NCBI RefSeq assembly: GCF_022414575.1
Contig: NZ_JADWYQ010000001.1
Span: 124,001 to 188,000 of the forward strand
DNA length: 64,000 nt
Source: Streptomyces sp. MUM 178J
GTDB taxonomy: Bacteria; Actinomycetota; Actinomycetes; Streptomycetales; Streptomycetaceae
Direction: 5' to 3'
The notes below the pieces were generated by a model that was not told where the DNA came from, did no database searches, and saw nothing but the letters and a program-made list of their open reading frames with translations. Each line of letters starts with the position of its first letter. The first letter of the stretch is position 1. The position numbers were made by a program, and so were the translations under genes. Positions 1 through 7,996 of this stretch are shown piece after piece.

Positions 1-13
1 TAGGCTCGAATGC

Positions 14-1126
14 GTGAGCAGGCTCCAGGTCGTCAGCGGCAAGGGCGGTACCGGTAAGACGACGGTCGCCGCCGCCCTCGCGCTCGCCCTCGCCACCGAG
101 GGAAAGCGGACTCTCCTCGTCGAGGTGGAGGGCAGGCAGGGCATCGCCCAGCTCTTCGAGACCGAGGCGTTGCCCTACGAGGAACGCAAGATCGCCGTCT
201 CCTCCGGAGGCGGCGAGGTCTTCGCCCTGGCCATCGACGCCGAGCGGGCGCTCCTCGACTATCTGCAGATGTTCTACAAGCTCGGCGGCGCGGGCCGGGC
301 GCTGAAGAAGCTGGGTGCGATCGACTTCGCGACGACCATCGCACCCGGCGTGCGCGACGTGCTGCTGACCGGCAAGGCCTGCGAGGCGGTGCGCCGACGG
401 GACAAGCTGGGCGGGTACGCCTACGACTACGTGGTGATGGACGCCCCGCCCACGGGCCGCATCACCCGGTTTCTGAACGTCAACGACGAGGTGGCGGGGC
501 TGGCGAGGATCGGCCCCATACACAATCAGGCGCAGGCGGTGATGCGGGTCCTCAAGTCCCCGCAGACGGCGGTGCATCTGGTGACGCTACTGGAGGAGAT
601 GCCGGTCCAGGAGACCGCGGACGGGGTCGCCGAGTTGCACGAGGCGGGGCTGCCCGTCGGCAAGGTGATCGTGAACATGGTCCGGCCCCATCTCCTCGAC
701 GAGGAGGCGGTGCAGAGCGCCGCCGACGGCCGACGTGACGAGATCGCCCGGGTGCTGGCCGCGGCAGGCCTGGGCGGCGCGGGGGGCGGCCTCGTCGGCT
801 CGGGCGCGACAGTCGGCGCAAGCGGCATGGGCGCGGGTGCGGGCGCCGGCACAGATGCGGGCGCCGGCACGTCAGGCGGCGCAAGCGGTGCGGGTGCGGT
901 GCCGGGTGTGGACGGGGGAACGGGCGCCGCGAGTCTCGTCGATCCGCTGCTGGAGGAGGCCGCGGAGCACGCCCAGCGCGTCGAGCTGGAGCGCGAGCAG
1001 CGCGCCGCGCTCCGCCGCCTGGAGCTGGACTCCTATGAACTGCCGCTGCTGAGTGAGGGAGTCGACCTGGCGGGGCTCTACCGCCTGGCGAAGGATCTGC
1101 GGAAGCAAGGAGCGGCCGAGTCATGA
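14..1126 (+). CDS. ArsA/GET3-like ATPase, first of a tandem pair
   Basis: 370 aa from a GTG start. A deviant Walker A (GKGGTGKTT, residues 9-17) opens the protein and a switch-like DAPPTG lies at 143-148, which is the pattern of SIMIBI-class P-loop ATPases annotated as anion-transporting ATPase (ArsA/GET3). Residues about 252-306 are an almost pure Gly/Ala/Ser/Val stretch that interrupts the C-terminal part and is probably a disordered linker. The stop overlaps the start of the second ATPase as ATGA, so the two are translationally coupled and probably act as a heterodimer. No arsenite pump gene is adjacent, so a role in arsenic export is not supported. In Streptomyces this pair conventionally sits beside wblA. 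The family is sure, the substrate unknown. Confidence 0.88.
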   Translation: MSRLQVVSGKGGTGKTTVAAALALALATEGKRTLLVEVEGRQGIAQLFETEALPYEERKIAVSSGGGEVFALAIDAERALLDYLQMFYKLGGAGRALKKLGAIDFATTIAPGVRDVLLTGKACEAVRRRDKLGGYAYDYVVMDAPPTGRITRFLNVNDEVAGLARIGPIHNQAQAVMRVLKSPQTAVHLVTLLEEMPVQETADGVAELHEAGLPVGKVIVNMVRPHLLDEEAVQSAADGRRDEIARVLAAAGLGGAGGGLVGSGATVGASGMGAGAGAGTDAGAGTSGGASGAGAVPGVDGGTGAASLVDPLLEEAAEHAQRVELEREQRAALRRLELDSYELPLLSEGVDLAGLYRLAKDLRKQGAAES

Positions 1127-2532
1127 CGTTGCACTCGCCGTCCCGGGCGCCCCGGGCGCCCCGGGCGCCCCGGGACAGTCACAGCGGCGGTCTGGACGCC
1201 GCGGACGCCCTGGACGCGCCGCCCTCTCTGCGGATCGATCCGCTCATCGACGATCCGGACACCCGCATCATCGTCTGCTGCGGCGCGGGCGGCGTCGGCA
1301 AGACGACGACCGCGGCGGCCCTCGGCGTGCGGGCGGCGGAGCGCGGCCGCAGGGCGGTCGTCCTCACGATCGACCCGGCGCGCAGGCTCGCCCAGTCGAT
1401 GGGCATCGACCAGCTGGACAACGTCCCTCGCCGGGTCGAGGGGATCGCGGATCCGACGGGCCGCGGCGAACTGCACGCGATGATGCTGGACATGAAGCGG
1501 ACGTTCGACGAGATCGTCGAGGCGCATGCGGACCCCGAGCGGGCGCGGGCGATCCTGGAGAACCCCTTCTACCAGTCCCTGTCCGCCGGTTTCGCCGGCA
1601 CACAGGAGTACATGGCGATGGAGAAGCTGGGCCAGCTGCGGGCGCGGGACGAGTGGGACCTGATCGTCGTCGACACTCCGCCGTCGCGTTCGGCGCTGGA
1701 CTTCCTCGACGCGCCCAAGCGGCTCGGTTCCTTCCTGGACGGGAAGTTCATCAAGGTGCTGATGGCTCCGGCGAAGGTGGGCGGCCGGGCGGGCATGAAG
1801 TTCCTCAATGTCGGCATGTCGATGATGACGGGGACGCTCGGCAAACTGCTGGGGGGTCAACTGCTGCGCGACGTCCAGACGTTCGTGGCGGCGATGGACA
1901 CCATGTTCGGAGGCTTCCGGACCCGCGCCGACGCCACGTACCGGCTGCTCCAGGCCCCGGGGACGGCCTTCCTGGTGGTCGCGGCGCCGGAGCGGGACGC
2001 CCTGCGGGAGGCCGCGTACTTCGTCGAGCGGCTGGCGGAGGAGGAGATGCCGCTGGCCGGGCTGGTGCTGAACCGGGTGCACGGCAGCGGCGCGGCGCGG
2101 CTGTCGGCGGAGCGGGCGCTGGCGGCGGCAGAAAATCTTGATGAGGGCCGCATTGTGGATCATATGCCCGGGAAGACTGGTGTTCGTGACGTCGTTCACG
2201 ACCCCGACGACGTTCACGACGAACTCGACGAGCACCACGAGCACCACGTACCCGGGCTGTATGACGCGGCGGACGCCTCTCCCGAATCCCCGTCTGCCGC
2301 AGCCGACGGGCGCGCTGTCGGACATTCGGCGGAAGAGCTGACCGCAGGCTTGCTGCGGTTGCACGCCGAACGTATGCAGGTGCTCGCCCGGGAACAGCGC
2401 ACGCGCGACCGCTTTACCGCGCTCCACCCTGAGGTGGCCGTGGCGGAGGTCGCCGCCTTGCCCGGAGACGTACACGATCTCGCGGGGCTACGGGCCATCG
2501 GCGACCGTCTCGCCGCGAACGACCGTCGTTGA
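1123..2532 (+). CDS. ArsA/GET3-like ATPase, second of a tandem pair
   Basis: 469 aa from an ATG overlapping the previous stop by 4 bp. The N-terminus carries an RAP repeat encoded by a 9-bp tandem repeat (about 1147-1173). Deviant Walker A GAGGVGKTT is at residues 54-62 and a VVDTPPSRSALDF switch region follows near 185. A His/Asp/Glu-rich patch (DPDDVHDELDEHHEHH) around residues 363-378 could bind metal, but that is only composition. With its partner it forms the two halves that single-chain ArsA proteins carry fused. It converges on wblA, from which it is separated by 243 bp of repeat-rich DNA. Confidence 0.88.
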   Translation: MTLHSPSRAPRAPRAPRDSHSGGLDAADALDAPPSLRIDPLIDDPDTRIIVCCGAGGVGKTTTAAALGVRAAERGRRAVVLTIDPARRLAQSMGIDQLDNVPRRVEGIADPTGRGELHAMMLDMKRTFDEIVEAHADPERARAILENPFYQSLSAGFAGTQEYMAMEKLGQLRARDEWDLIVVDTPPSRSALDFLDAPKRLGSFLDGKFIKVLMAPAKVGGRAGMKFLNVGMSMMTGTLGKLLGGQLLRDVQTFVAAMDTMFGGFRTRADATYRLLQAPGTAFLVVAAPERDALREAAYFVERLAEEEMPLAGLVLNRVHGSGAARLSAERALAAAENLDEGRIVDHMPGKTGVRDVVHDPDDVHDELDEHHEHHVPGLYDAADASPESPSAAADGRAVGHSAEELTAGLLRLHAERMQVLAREQRTRDRFTALHPEVAVAEVAALPGDVHDLAGLRAIGDRLAANDRR

Positions 2533-2650
2533 GACGACAGCCGTCGACCGCCCCTGTCCACCCCAGGACACGCGGCCCCGGGGAACTGCCGACGCACCCG
2601 TCGGCCGCGTCTGTCGGCGGTGCCTGTCGGCCGTATGCGCCGACGGGGCG

Positions 2651-2770
2651 TCTGCCGACCGTGCGTGAGCGGGCTGTGGGCGTGCCGACCTTGTTCGCCG
2701 ACCGTACGTGTGCCGACCCTGTTCGCCGACGCCGCTGGCGCCGACCGTACGTGTGCCGACCGTACGTGTC
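2651..2770. repeat. Degenerate repeats of GCCGACCGTACGTGTGCCGACC
   Basis: In the gap between the convergent ATPase gene and wblA, a 22-bp unit (GCCGACC-GTACGT-GTGCCGACC) occurs at 2697-2718 and 2740-2761. A third, partial copy is at about 2755-2770 and a diverged copy near 2651. Each contains the palindrome CGTACG. The stretch lies just beyond the wblA stop, so it could affect wblA mRNA 3' processing or termination. No function can be read from sequence alone. Confidence 0.6.
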
Positions 2771-2775
2771 TCGGC

Positions 2776-3120
2776 CTAGCCCACTGCCGCGTATGCCTCG
2801 TATGTCTCGTCGTCGTCGAGCCCCACAGGCAGAATGCCCGCGCTGCGCTCGTACTCCGTGCGCGCCGTTTCGAGCAGCCTCCGCCACGAAGTGACGGTGG
2901 GCCGCCTGCGCAGCAGCGCACGCCGTTCCCGCTCGGTCATTCCGCCCCACACGCCGAACTCGACGCGATTGTCGAGCGCATCGGCCAGACACTCGGTCCG
3001 CACCGGGCATCCGGTGCACACCGCCTTGGCCCTGTTCTGCGCTGCCCCTTGTACGAACAGTTCATCCGGATCGGTAGTGCGGCAGGCAGCCTGCGCACTC
3101 CAGTCGGTTACCCAGCCCAT
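2776..3120 (-). CDS. wblA: WhiB-family [4Fe-4S] regulator WblA
   Basis: 114 aa from the ATG at 3120, giving the N-terminus MGWVTDWSAQAAC. A longer reading to 3177 is possible, but AGAGGA lies about 10 nt upstream of this ATG and the N-terminus matches the WblA form I remember. Four cysteines (C13, C35, C38, C44) ligate the iron-sulfur cluster, GVWGG (56-60) forms the WhiB turn, and a basic C-terminal part (ERERRALLRRR) contacts DNA or sigma factor. WblA is a global developmental regulator in Streptomyces, needed for the switch to aerial growth and a repressor of antibiotic production (established for the family). Neighbours on both sides are the expected ATPase pair and penicillin-binding protein. 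Confidence 0.93.
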   Translation of the reverse strand: MGWVTDWSAQAACRTTDPDELFVQGAAQNRAKAVCTGCPVRTECLADALDNRVEFGVWGGMTERERRALLRRRPTVTSWRRLLETARTEYERSAGILPVGLDDDETYEAYAAVG

Positions 3121-3505
3121 GCCGGCGCCGTCCTCTCCCGAATCGAGGCTCCCCCACGGCGGCAGCGGCATATTCACCGCCGCCAGTTGAGGACGTTACG
3201 GAAGGCAGGCACAGTGCAACACCCCCGTGGGGCCCAATCTTGAATGGCCCGAACGGACTATGCGTACGCGGCAGATCACCCAGGGGAGTGAGCTGAGGGC
3301 ATATACGACTATTCCGACAAAGCGGGATAGTTGAGCTGCGTCTCATCGGGCACATGACACCTCATGCGGCCACAGTGCCTCGTGGGTGAAAGGGCGGGGT
3401 CTCTGTCACATACGTGATACAAAATCGCACTGCTGTGACAGCTGAGAGCAGCTTAGGCCAAGGCATGTGGGCTTGTCCGGCGAATGAGAACGTAGGCTGC
3501 CCCTC
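3121..3505. promoter_or_regulatory. Divergent wblA / penicillin-binding protein control region
   Basis: A 385-bp non-coding region between the wblA start and the PBP start. It is noticeably more AT-rich around 3300-3440 than the flanks. It contains the imperfect palindrome TGTCACATACGTGATACA (3404-3421), a compact palindrome GCTGTGACAGC (3432-3442), and a CTGTCAC/GTGACAG inverted pair (3403-3409 with 3435-3441) that ties the two together. These are candidate operators for a developmental regulator, and which one is unknown. I saw no gene in this stretch. Confidence 0.45.
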
Positions 3506-5869
3506 ATGGCAAAGAAGCGCTCGGGCGGAGGTCTGACCGGGACCCAGCAGGCCGCCAAGTTCCTCGGTGTCAGTGTGCTCTCGGGAGCCGTGCTGGCCGG
3601 CATCGCCCTGCCGGCCGCCGGTGCTCTGGGACTTGCCGCCAAGGGGACGGTCGAGGGGTTCGACGAGATCCCCGCCAACCTCAAGACTCCCCCGCTGAGC
3701 CAGCGCACCACGATCCTGGACGCGCAGGGCGGGCCGATCGCCACGGTGTACTCCCGCGACCGGACCGAAGTGGAGCTCAAGGACATCTCCCCGCATATGC
3801 AGAAGGCGATCATCGCGATCGAGGATGCGCGCTTCTACGAGCACGGGGCGATCGACCTCAAAGGCGTGCTGCGGGCGCTCAACCGCAACGCGCAGTCGGG
3901 CGGGGTCTCCGAGGGCGCTTCGACACTCACGCAGCAGTATGTGAAGAACGTCTTCGTGGAGGAGGCGGGCGACGACCCCGAGAAGGTCGCGCAGGCCACC
4001 CAGCAGACCCTCGGCCGCAAGATCCGCGAGCTGAAGTACGCGATCCAGGTCGAGGAGGAACTGGGCAAGAAGCGGATCCTGCAGAACTATCTGAACATCA
4101 CCTTCTTCGGGCAGCAGGCGTACGGCGTCGAGGCGGCCGCCCGGCGCTACTTCTCCAAGTCCGCCAAGGACCTGAACCTGGCGGAGTCGGCGCTGCTGGC
4201 CGGCCTCGTCCAGTCGCCGAGCCGCTACGACCCGGTCAATGACGCCCAGGAAGCCACCATGCGCCGCAACATGGTGCTGCAGCGCATGGCGGACGTGGGC
4301 GACATCCCACAGGGGGAGGCGGACCGGGCGAAGGAGACCCCGCTCGGCCTCAAGGTCAGCAAGCCCAAGAACGGCTGCATCACCGCCGTCAACGGCGCGG
4401 GCTTCTTCTGCGACTACGTACGCGAGGTGTTCCTGTCCGACCCCGTCTTCGGCAAGACGCGCGAGGAGCGGGCGAAGACCTGGAACCGCGGCGGTCTGAC
4501 GATCAAGACGACCCTCGACCCGCAGGCGCAGCAGGCGACGCAGAACGCGATAAAGAAACACGTCTACGAGTCGGACAAGGTCGCCACCGCGGTGACCATG
4601 GTCGAGCCGGGGACCGGCAGGATCCTTGCGATGGGCCAGTCGCGCCCGTACGGCTTCGGAAAGACCGAGACGACGATCAACTACTCGGTCGACAAGGGCA
4701 AGGGCGGCTCGAACTACGGCTTCCCCGTCGGTTCCACGTTCAAGCCGTTCGTCGCGGCCGCCGCCCTGGAGCAGGGCAAGCCGCCGACGCAGGTGTACTC
4801 CTCGCCGTACAAGATGCCCTATCCGGACGAGGTCACGACGTGCAGCGGGAAGCCGTGGAAGAACCTCCAGAACGAGGAAATCCCGAACGAGAACAAGTCG
4901 GAGGTCGGCCCCTACGCGCTGAAGGAGGCCATGGCCCTGTCGGTCAACACCTACTTCGTGCAGATGGTGGAGGAGATCGGGCTGTGCCCGGTCGAGGAGA
5001 TGACCGACAAGCTGGGCGTGATGCAGGGCAACGGCGCGAAGCTGCCCGTCTCACCGGCCCCGCTGACCCTGGGCTCCACCGGCATCGCCCCGCTGACCAT
5101 GGCCAGTGCCTACGCCACCTTCGCCAACCGCGGCACGTACTGCACGCCGACCGCCATCGAGTCGATCACCACAGCGGGCGGCAAGAGCCTGGAGGTACCC
5201 GAGACCAGGTGCGCCAAGGCCATGACCGAGCGGACCGCCGACACCATCAACACACTGCTGCGCGGCGTTGTCGACTCCGGAACGGGCCGGCAGGCCGGTC
5301 TCACCAGCCGTGACAGCGCGGGCAAGACGGGTACGACCGACTTCCGGAAGAACGCCTGGTTCGTCGGATACACCCCGAACCTCTCCGGCTCGGTGTGGGT
5401 GGGCGACCCGAGCCAGAAGGTGGAGATGGAGAACATCACCATCGGCGGCACCTACCACGCGAAGGTCTTCGGCGGTCAGGTCCCGGGACCGATCTGGAAG
5501 GACGCGATGAGCGGGGCGCTGGACGGGAAGGAAGCGCCGTCGTTCAACAGCGTGCACATCCCGGACATCCCGAAGGGCGGCGAACCCGGCCGGCCCGGCG
5601 ACGGCAAGCCCGGCGGCGGGAACAACCGCGGCGGAAACGGCAACGGCCGCGGCGGAGCCGACAACGGCGGGCAGACGCCCTGGCCCGGCATCTCCATCCC
5701 GCCGGACCTGATCGGCGGCAACACCCAGGGGACCACGGACGGCGGCGTTTCCGGCATCGACGGCGGCACCGGAGACGAGGGCGACGCCACGGCCGGGAAC
5801 GCGAACGGGAACGGCGGCTTCGACTTCGGCGGCAACCTCGGAGGGATCGGCGGCCGCCGCGACGGCTAG
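3506..5869 (+). CDS. Class A penicillin-binding protein (transglycosylase/transpeptidase)
   Basis: 787 aa. A membrane anchor lies at about 20-45. The GT51 glycosyltransferase domain follows, with the catalytic Glu at 106 (IAIEDARFYEH) and the GASTLTQQ motif at 137-144. The transpeptidase domain has SxxK at S410-K413 (GSTFKPF), SVN at 479-481 and KTGT at 607-610. A Gly/Asn/Pro-rich tail of about 100 residues ends the protein. It polymerises and cross-links peptidoglycan outside the membrane. The start lacks a good Shine-Dalgarno. TTGTCC (3473) and TAGGCT (3493) just upstream could be a close-spaced promoter, so a near-leaderless transcript is possible but unproven. Confidence 0.93.
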   Translation: MAKKRSGGGLTGTQQAAKFLGVSVLSGAVLAGIALPAAGALGLAAKGTVEGFDEIPANLKTPPLSQRTTILDAQGGPIATVYSRDRTEVELKDISPHMQKAIIAIEDARFYEHGAIDLKGVLRALNRNAQSGGVSEGASTLTQQYVKNVFVEEAGDDPEKVAQATQQTLGRKIRELKYAIQVEEELGKKRILQNYLNITFFGQQAYGVEAAARRYFSKSAKDLNLAESALLAGLVQSPSRYDPVNDAQEATMRRNMVLQRMADVGDIPQGEADRAKETPLGLKVSKPKNGCITAVNGAGFFCDYVREVFLSDPVFGKTREERAKTWNRGGLTIKTTLDPQAQQATQNAIKKHVYESDKVATAVTMVEPGTGRILAMGQSRPYGFGKTETTINYSVDKGKGGSNYGFPVGSTFKPFVAAAALEQGKPPTQVYSSPYKMPYPDEVTTCSGKPWKNLQNEEIPNENKSEVGPYALKEAMALSVNTYFVQMVEEIGLCPVEEMTDKLGVMQGNGAKLPVSPAPLTLGSTGIAPLTMASAYATFANRGTYCTPTAIESITTAGGKSLEVPETRCAKAMTERTADTINTLLRGVVDSGTGRQAGLTSRDSAGKTGTTDFRKNAWFVGYTPNLSGSVWVGDPSQKVEMENITIGGTYHAKVFGGQVPGPIWKDAMSGALDGKEAPSFNSVHIPDIPKGGEPGRPGDGKPGGGNNRGGNGNGRGGADNGGQTPWPGISIPPDLIGGNTQGTTDGGVSGIDGGTGDEGDATAGNANGNGGFDFGGNLGGIGGRRDG

Positions 5870-5879
5870 CCGACAGAGC

Positions 5880-5921
5880 GACGAGGGGGTGCGGCCGCCG
5901 GCCGCACCCCCTTTCCTCGTC
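5880..5921. terminator. Bidirectional terminator hairpin
   Basis: GACGAGG-GGGTGCGGCC, a short loop, then GGCCGCACCCC and a distal CCTCGTC. This is a long near-perfect inverted repeat with a C/T-rich exit, located between the convergent PBP and YqeY genes. Confidence 0.8.
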
Positions 5922-5931
5922 CTGTACGGGC

Positions 5932-6396
5932 TCAGCCCGCGAGGCGCTGCTTGACCACGGCGGCGACCCGGCCGCCCTCGGCGCGTCCGGCAACCTTCGG
6001 GTTCACGATCTTCATGACCTGGCCCATCGCACGCGGGCCCTCGGACCCGGCGGCCCTGGCCTCCTCGACCGCCTCCGCCACGATCGCGGCCAGCTCCTCG
6101 TCGGAGAGCTGCTGCGGCAGATAAGCATCCAGCACCTCGCCCTCCGCCTGCTCACGCCGGGCCTGCTCGGCACGCCCGCCCTTGGCGAACGCCTCGGCGG
6201 CCTCACGGCGCTTCTTCGCCTCCTTGGCGATCACCTTCTGGACCTCGTCGTCGGAGAGCTCACGGGCCTGCTTGCCCGCCACCTCCTCCTTGCTGATCGC
6301 AGAGAGGGTCAGCCGGAGCGTGGCGGAGCGCAGCTCATCACGCGCCTTGATCGCCTCGGTGAGGTCTTCCTGAAGCCTGGACTTGAGCGTGGTCAT
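5932..6396 (-). CDS. GatB/YqeY domain protein
   Basis: 154 aa from ATG (MTTLKSRLQEDLTEAIKARD). It is an entirely helical YqeY-type protein with the conserved features KxRDELRSATLRLTLSAI, a central KEAKKRREAAEAF helix, and a C-terminal MGQVMKIVNPK tRNA-binding-like domain. This fold equals the C-terminal domain of the GatB amidotransferase subunit. Standalone YqeY proteins are linked to tRNA-dependent amidation or RNA binding, but the function is unproven. A longer upstream reading (to 6651) has no family similarity and overlaps the divergent gene, so the ATG at 6396 is preferred. Confidence 0.88.
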   Translation of the reverse strand: MTTLKSRLQEDLTEAIKARDELRSATLRLTLSAISKEEVAGKQARELSDDEVQKVIAKEAKKRREAAEAFAKGGRAEQARREQAEGEVLDAYLPQQLSDEELAAIVAEAVEEARAAGSEGPRAMGQVMKIVNPKVAGRAEGGRVAAVVKQRLAG

Positions 6397-6559
6397 GGCA
6401 TCCAGTGTGACAGGTGCGCAGGTCGGAGCGCCTGCGCATTTCGCCCCACACAGCCCCCTGTGTCCCGTCCGACGCCCGTCACACCGCGGACACACGCCGT
6501 CCCCCGGGCTGCGAGGCGCACGTCGCCCGGCCGTCATCGAATGTTGACAACCTGCCCGC

Positions 6560-7996
6560 GTGCTGGCCATCCGCCTCCCCGTCGTCGACACCCGCCGCTG
6601 CCAACTCCTGGGGCTGGCAGGCTCGACCGCGCTGGCCGCCGGCGGCGCCACGGCGGGGGCCCTGCCGGTGCGGGAGGCGCTCGCACCGGGTTCGGGGCGC
6701 GCCTCCTTCGGCCTCGTAGGCGTCTACTTCGGCCTCGTCCTGCTGATCGCGGGCTGGGCCCTCCTCGGCCGGGCCGTCCGCGGTCCCGAACCCCCCGTCC
6801 GCCGCACCCTGATGCTCACGCTGTGCCTGTGGGCGGCCCCGCTGGTGCTGGCGCCGCCGCTGTTCAGCCGGGACGTCTACAGCTATCTCGCCCAGGGCGC
6901 GATGGTCGAGGCCCGGATGGACGTGTACGCGTACGGGCCCTCCCACCTCGGCGGTCCGCTGCCGGCCGAGGTGGCCCCGCTGTGGCAGCACACCCCCGCT
7001 CCCTACGGGCCGGTCTTTCTGGCCCTCGCCTCGGCCATAGCGGATGTCTCGCGGGCGGAAGTGACGTCGGGGGTGTTCGGCATGCGGATCGTGGCGCTCC
7101 TCGGGGTGGCCCTGATGGCGCTGTGTCTGCCCGCCCTGGCCCGGCACTGCGGGGCGGACCCGGCGGCCGCGCTCTGGCTGGGCGCCCTGAATCCACTGGT
7201 CCTGCTGCACCTGGTGGGCGGGGCCCACAATGACGCGGTCATGCTCGGCCTGCTGGGCGCGGGCCTGGTGGCCGCGCTGGGCCGATGGCCGGTGCTCGGC
7301 GCCGTACTGGTCACGCTGGCGGCGCTGGTGAAAGCGCCGGCGGCGCTGGGGCTCGCAGCGGTGGCGGTGCTGTGGACCAGACGGCGTTTCGGCAGGAAGG
7401 GGGCTCAAGCACAGGCGGTCCTCGGCGTGCTCGCCGTGTCCGCGGCGACCACCGTCGTCACCACCGCCCTCACCGGCACCGGATACGGCTGGATATCCGC
7501 ACTGGACACCCCCGTCTCTCCGGAGAACTGGTCCCTGACCTCCTCCCTCGGCCGGATGACGCACAGACTTCTGGAGGGCGCGGGCAGCGGTCTCGCCCCG
7601 CTCGCCGCCCCCGCCTGGCATCTGACCGGTCTGGCGGCCACCGCGCTCGCCATACTGCTGGTCTGGCGCCGCCACCGGCTGCGCCGTCCCCTCTACGCAC
7701 TGGGCCTGAGCCTCATCGCCGTGGCGCTGCTCGGCCCGGCGATCCGCCCCTGGTACGTGCTGTGGGGCATGTTCCTGATAGCCGCGGCAGGCCCCGACCG
7801 CTCCGTGCGCCGAGCGGTCGCGGCAGGGAGCAGCGCACTGGCCCTCGCGGTCCTGCCCAGCGGCTTCGCACCGGACGGACGGCAGCTGGCGCTCGCGACG
7901 GCGGGAGGGCTGCTGGCGGTGCTGACGCTCTGGTGCGCCTGTCTGGCGGCACGCCGGGGCCGGACCGCATCGGCCGTGGCGGGCAGCACCATATGA
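6560..7996 (+). CDS. MptB-like polyprenol-phosphomannose alpha-1,6-mannosyltransferase (GT-C)
   Basis: 478 aa from GTG, with about 12-13 hydrophobic helices. The extracytoplasmic loop motif FSRDVYSYLAQGAMV (residues about 107-121) has the acidic catalytic residue of GT-C enzymes, followed by YGPVFLAL. These are hallmarks of the MptB/GT-C family that uses polyprenol-phosphomannose to elongate cell-envelope mannans in actinobacteria. It overlaps the next mannosyltransferase by 4 bp (ATGA), so the two are probably one operon. Linkage specificity is inferred from the family only. Confidence 0.82.
   Translation: MLAIRLPVVDTRRCQLLGLAGSTALAAGGATAGALPVREALAPGSGRASFGLVGVYFGLVLLIAGWALLGRAVRGPEPPVRRTLMLTLCLWAAPLVLAPPLFSRDVYSYLAQGAMVEARMDVYAYGPSHLGGPLPAEVAPLWQHTPAPYGPVFLALASAIADVSRAEVTSGVFGMRIVALLGVALMALCLPALARHCGADPAAALWLGALNPLVLLHLVGGAHNDAVMLGLLGAGLVAALGRWPVLGAVLVTLAALVKAPAALGLAAVAVLWTRRRFGRKGAQAQAVLGVLAVSAATTVVTTALTGTGYGWISALDTPVSPENWSLTSSLGRMTHRLLEGAGSGLAPLAAPAWHLTGLAATALAILLVWRRHRLRRPLYALGLSLIAVALLGPAIRPWYVLWGMFLIAAAGPDRSVRRAVAAGSSALALAVLPSGFAPDGRQLALATAGGLLAVLTLWCACLAARRGRTASAVAGSTI

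Noticed and set aside
1078..2475. A 465-codon reverse frame opposite the second ArsA-like ATPase
   Set aside because: It has Arg/Ala/Pro-rich shadow composition and no motif. The plus strand carries Walker motifs.
14..2532. Arsenite resistance operon
   Set aside because: Two ArsA-like ATPases are present, but no arsB, arsC, arsD or arsR gene is linked to them. The CmtR-like gene is 38 kb away.
3473..3498. Close-spaced promoter making the penicillin-binding protein mRNA leaderless
   Set aside because: The spacer between TTGTCC and TAGGCT is only 14 bp, too short to trust. Mentioned only as a possibility.
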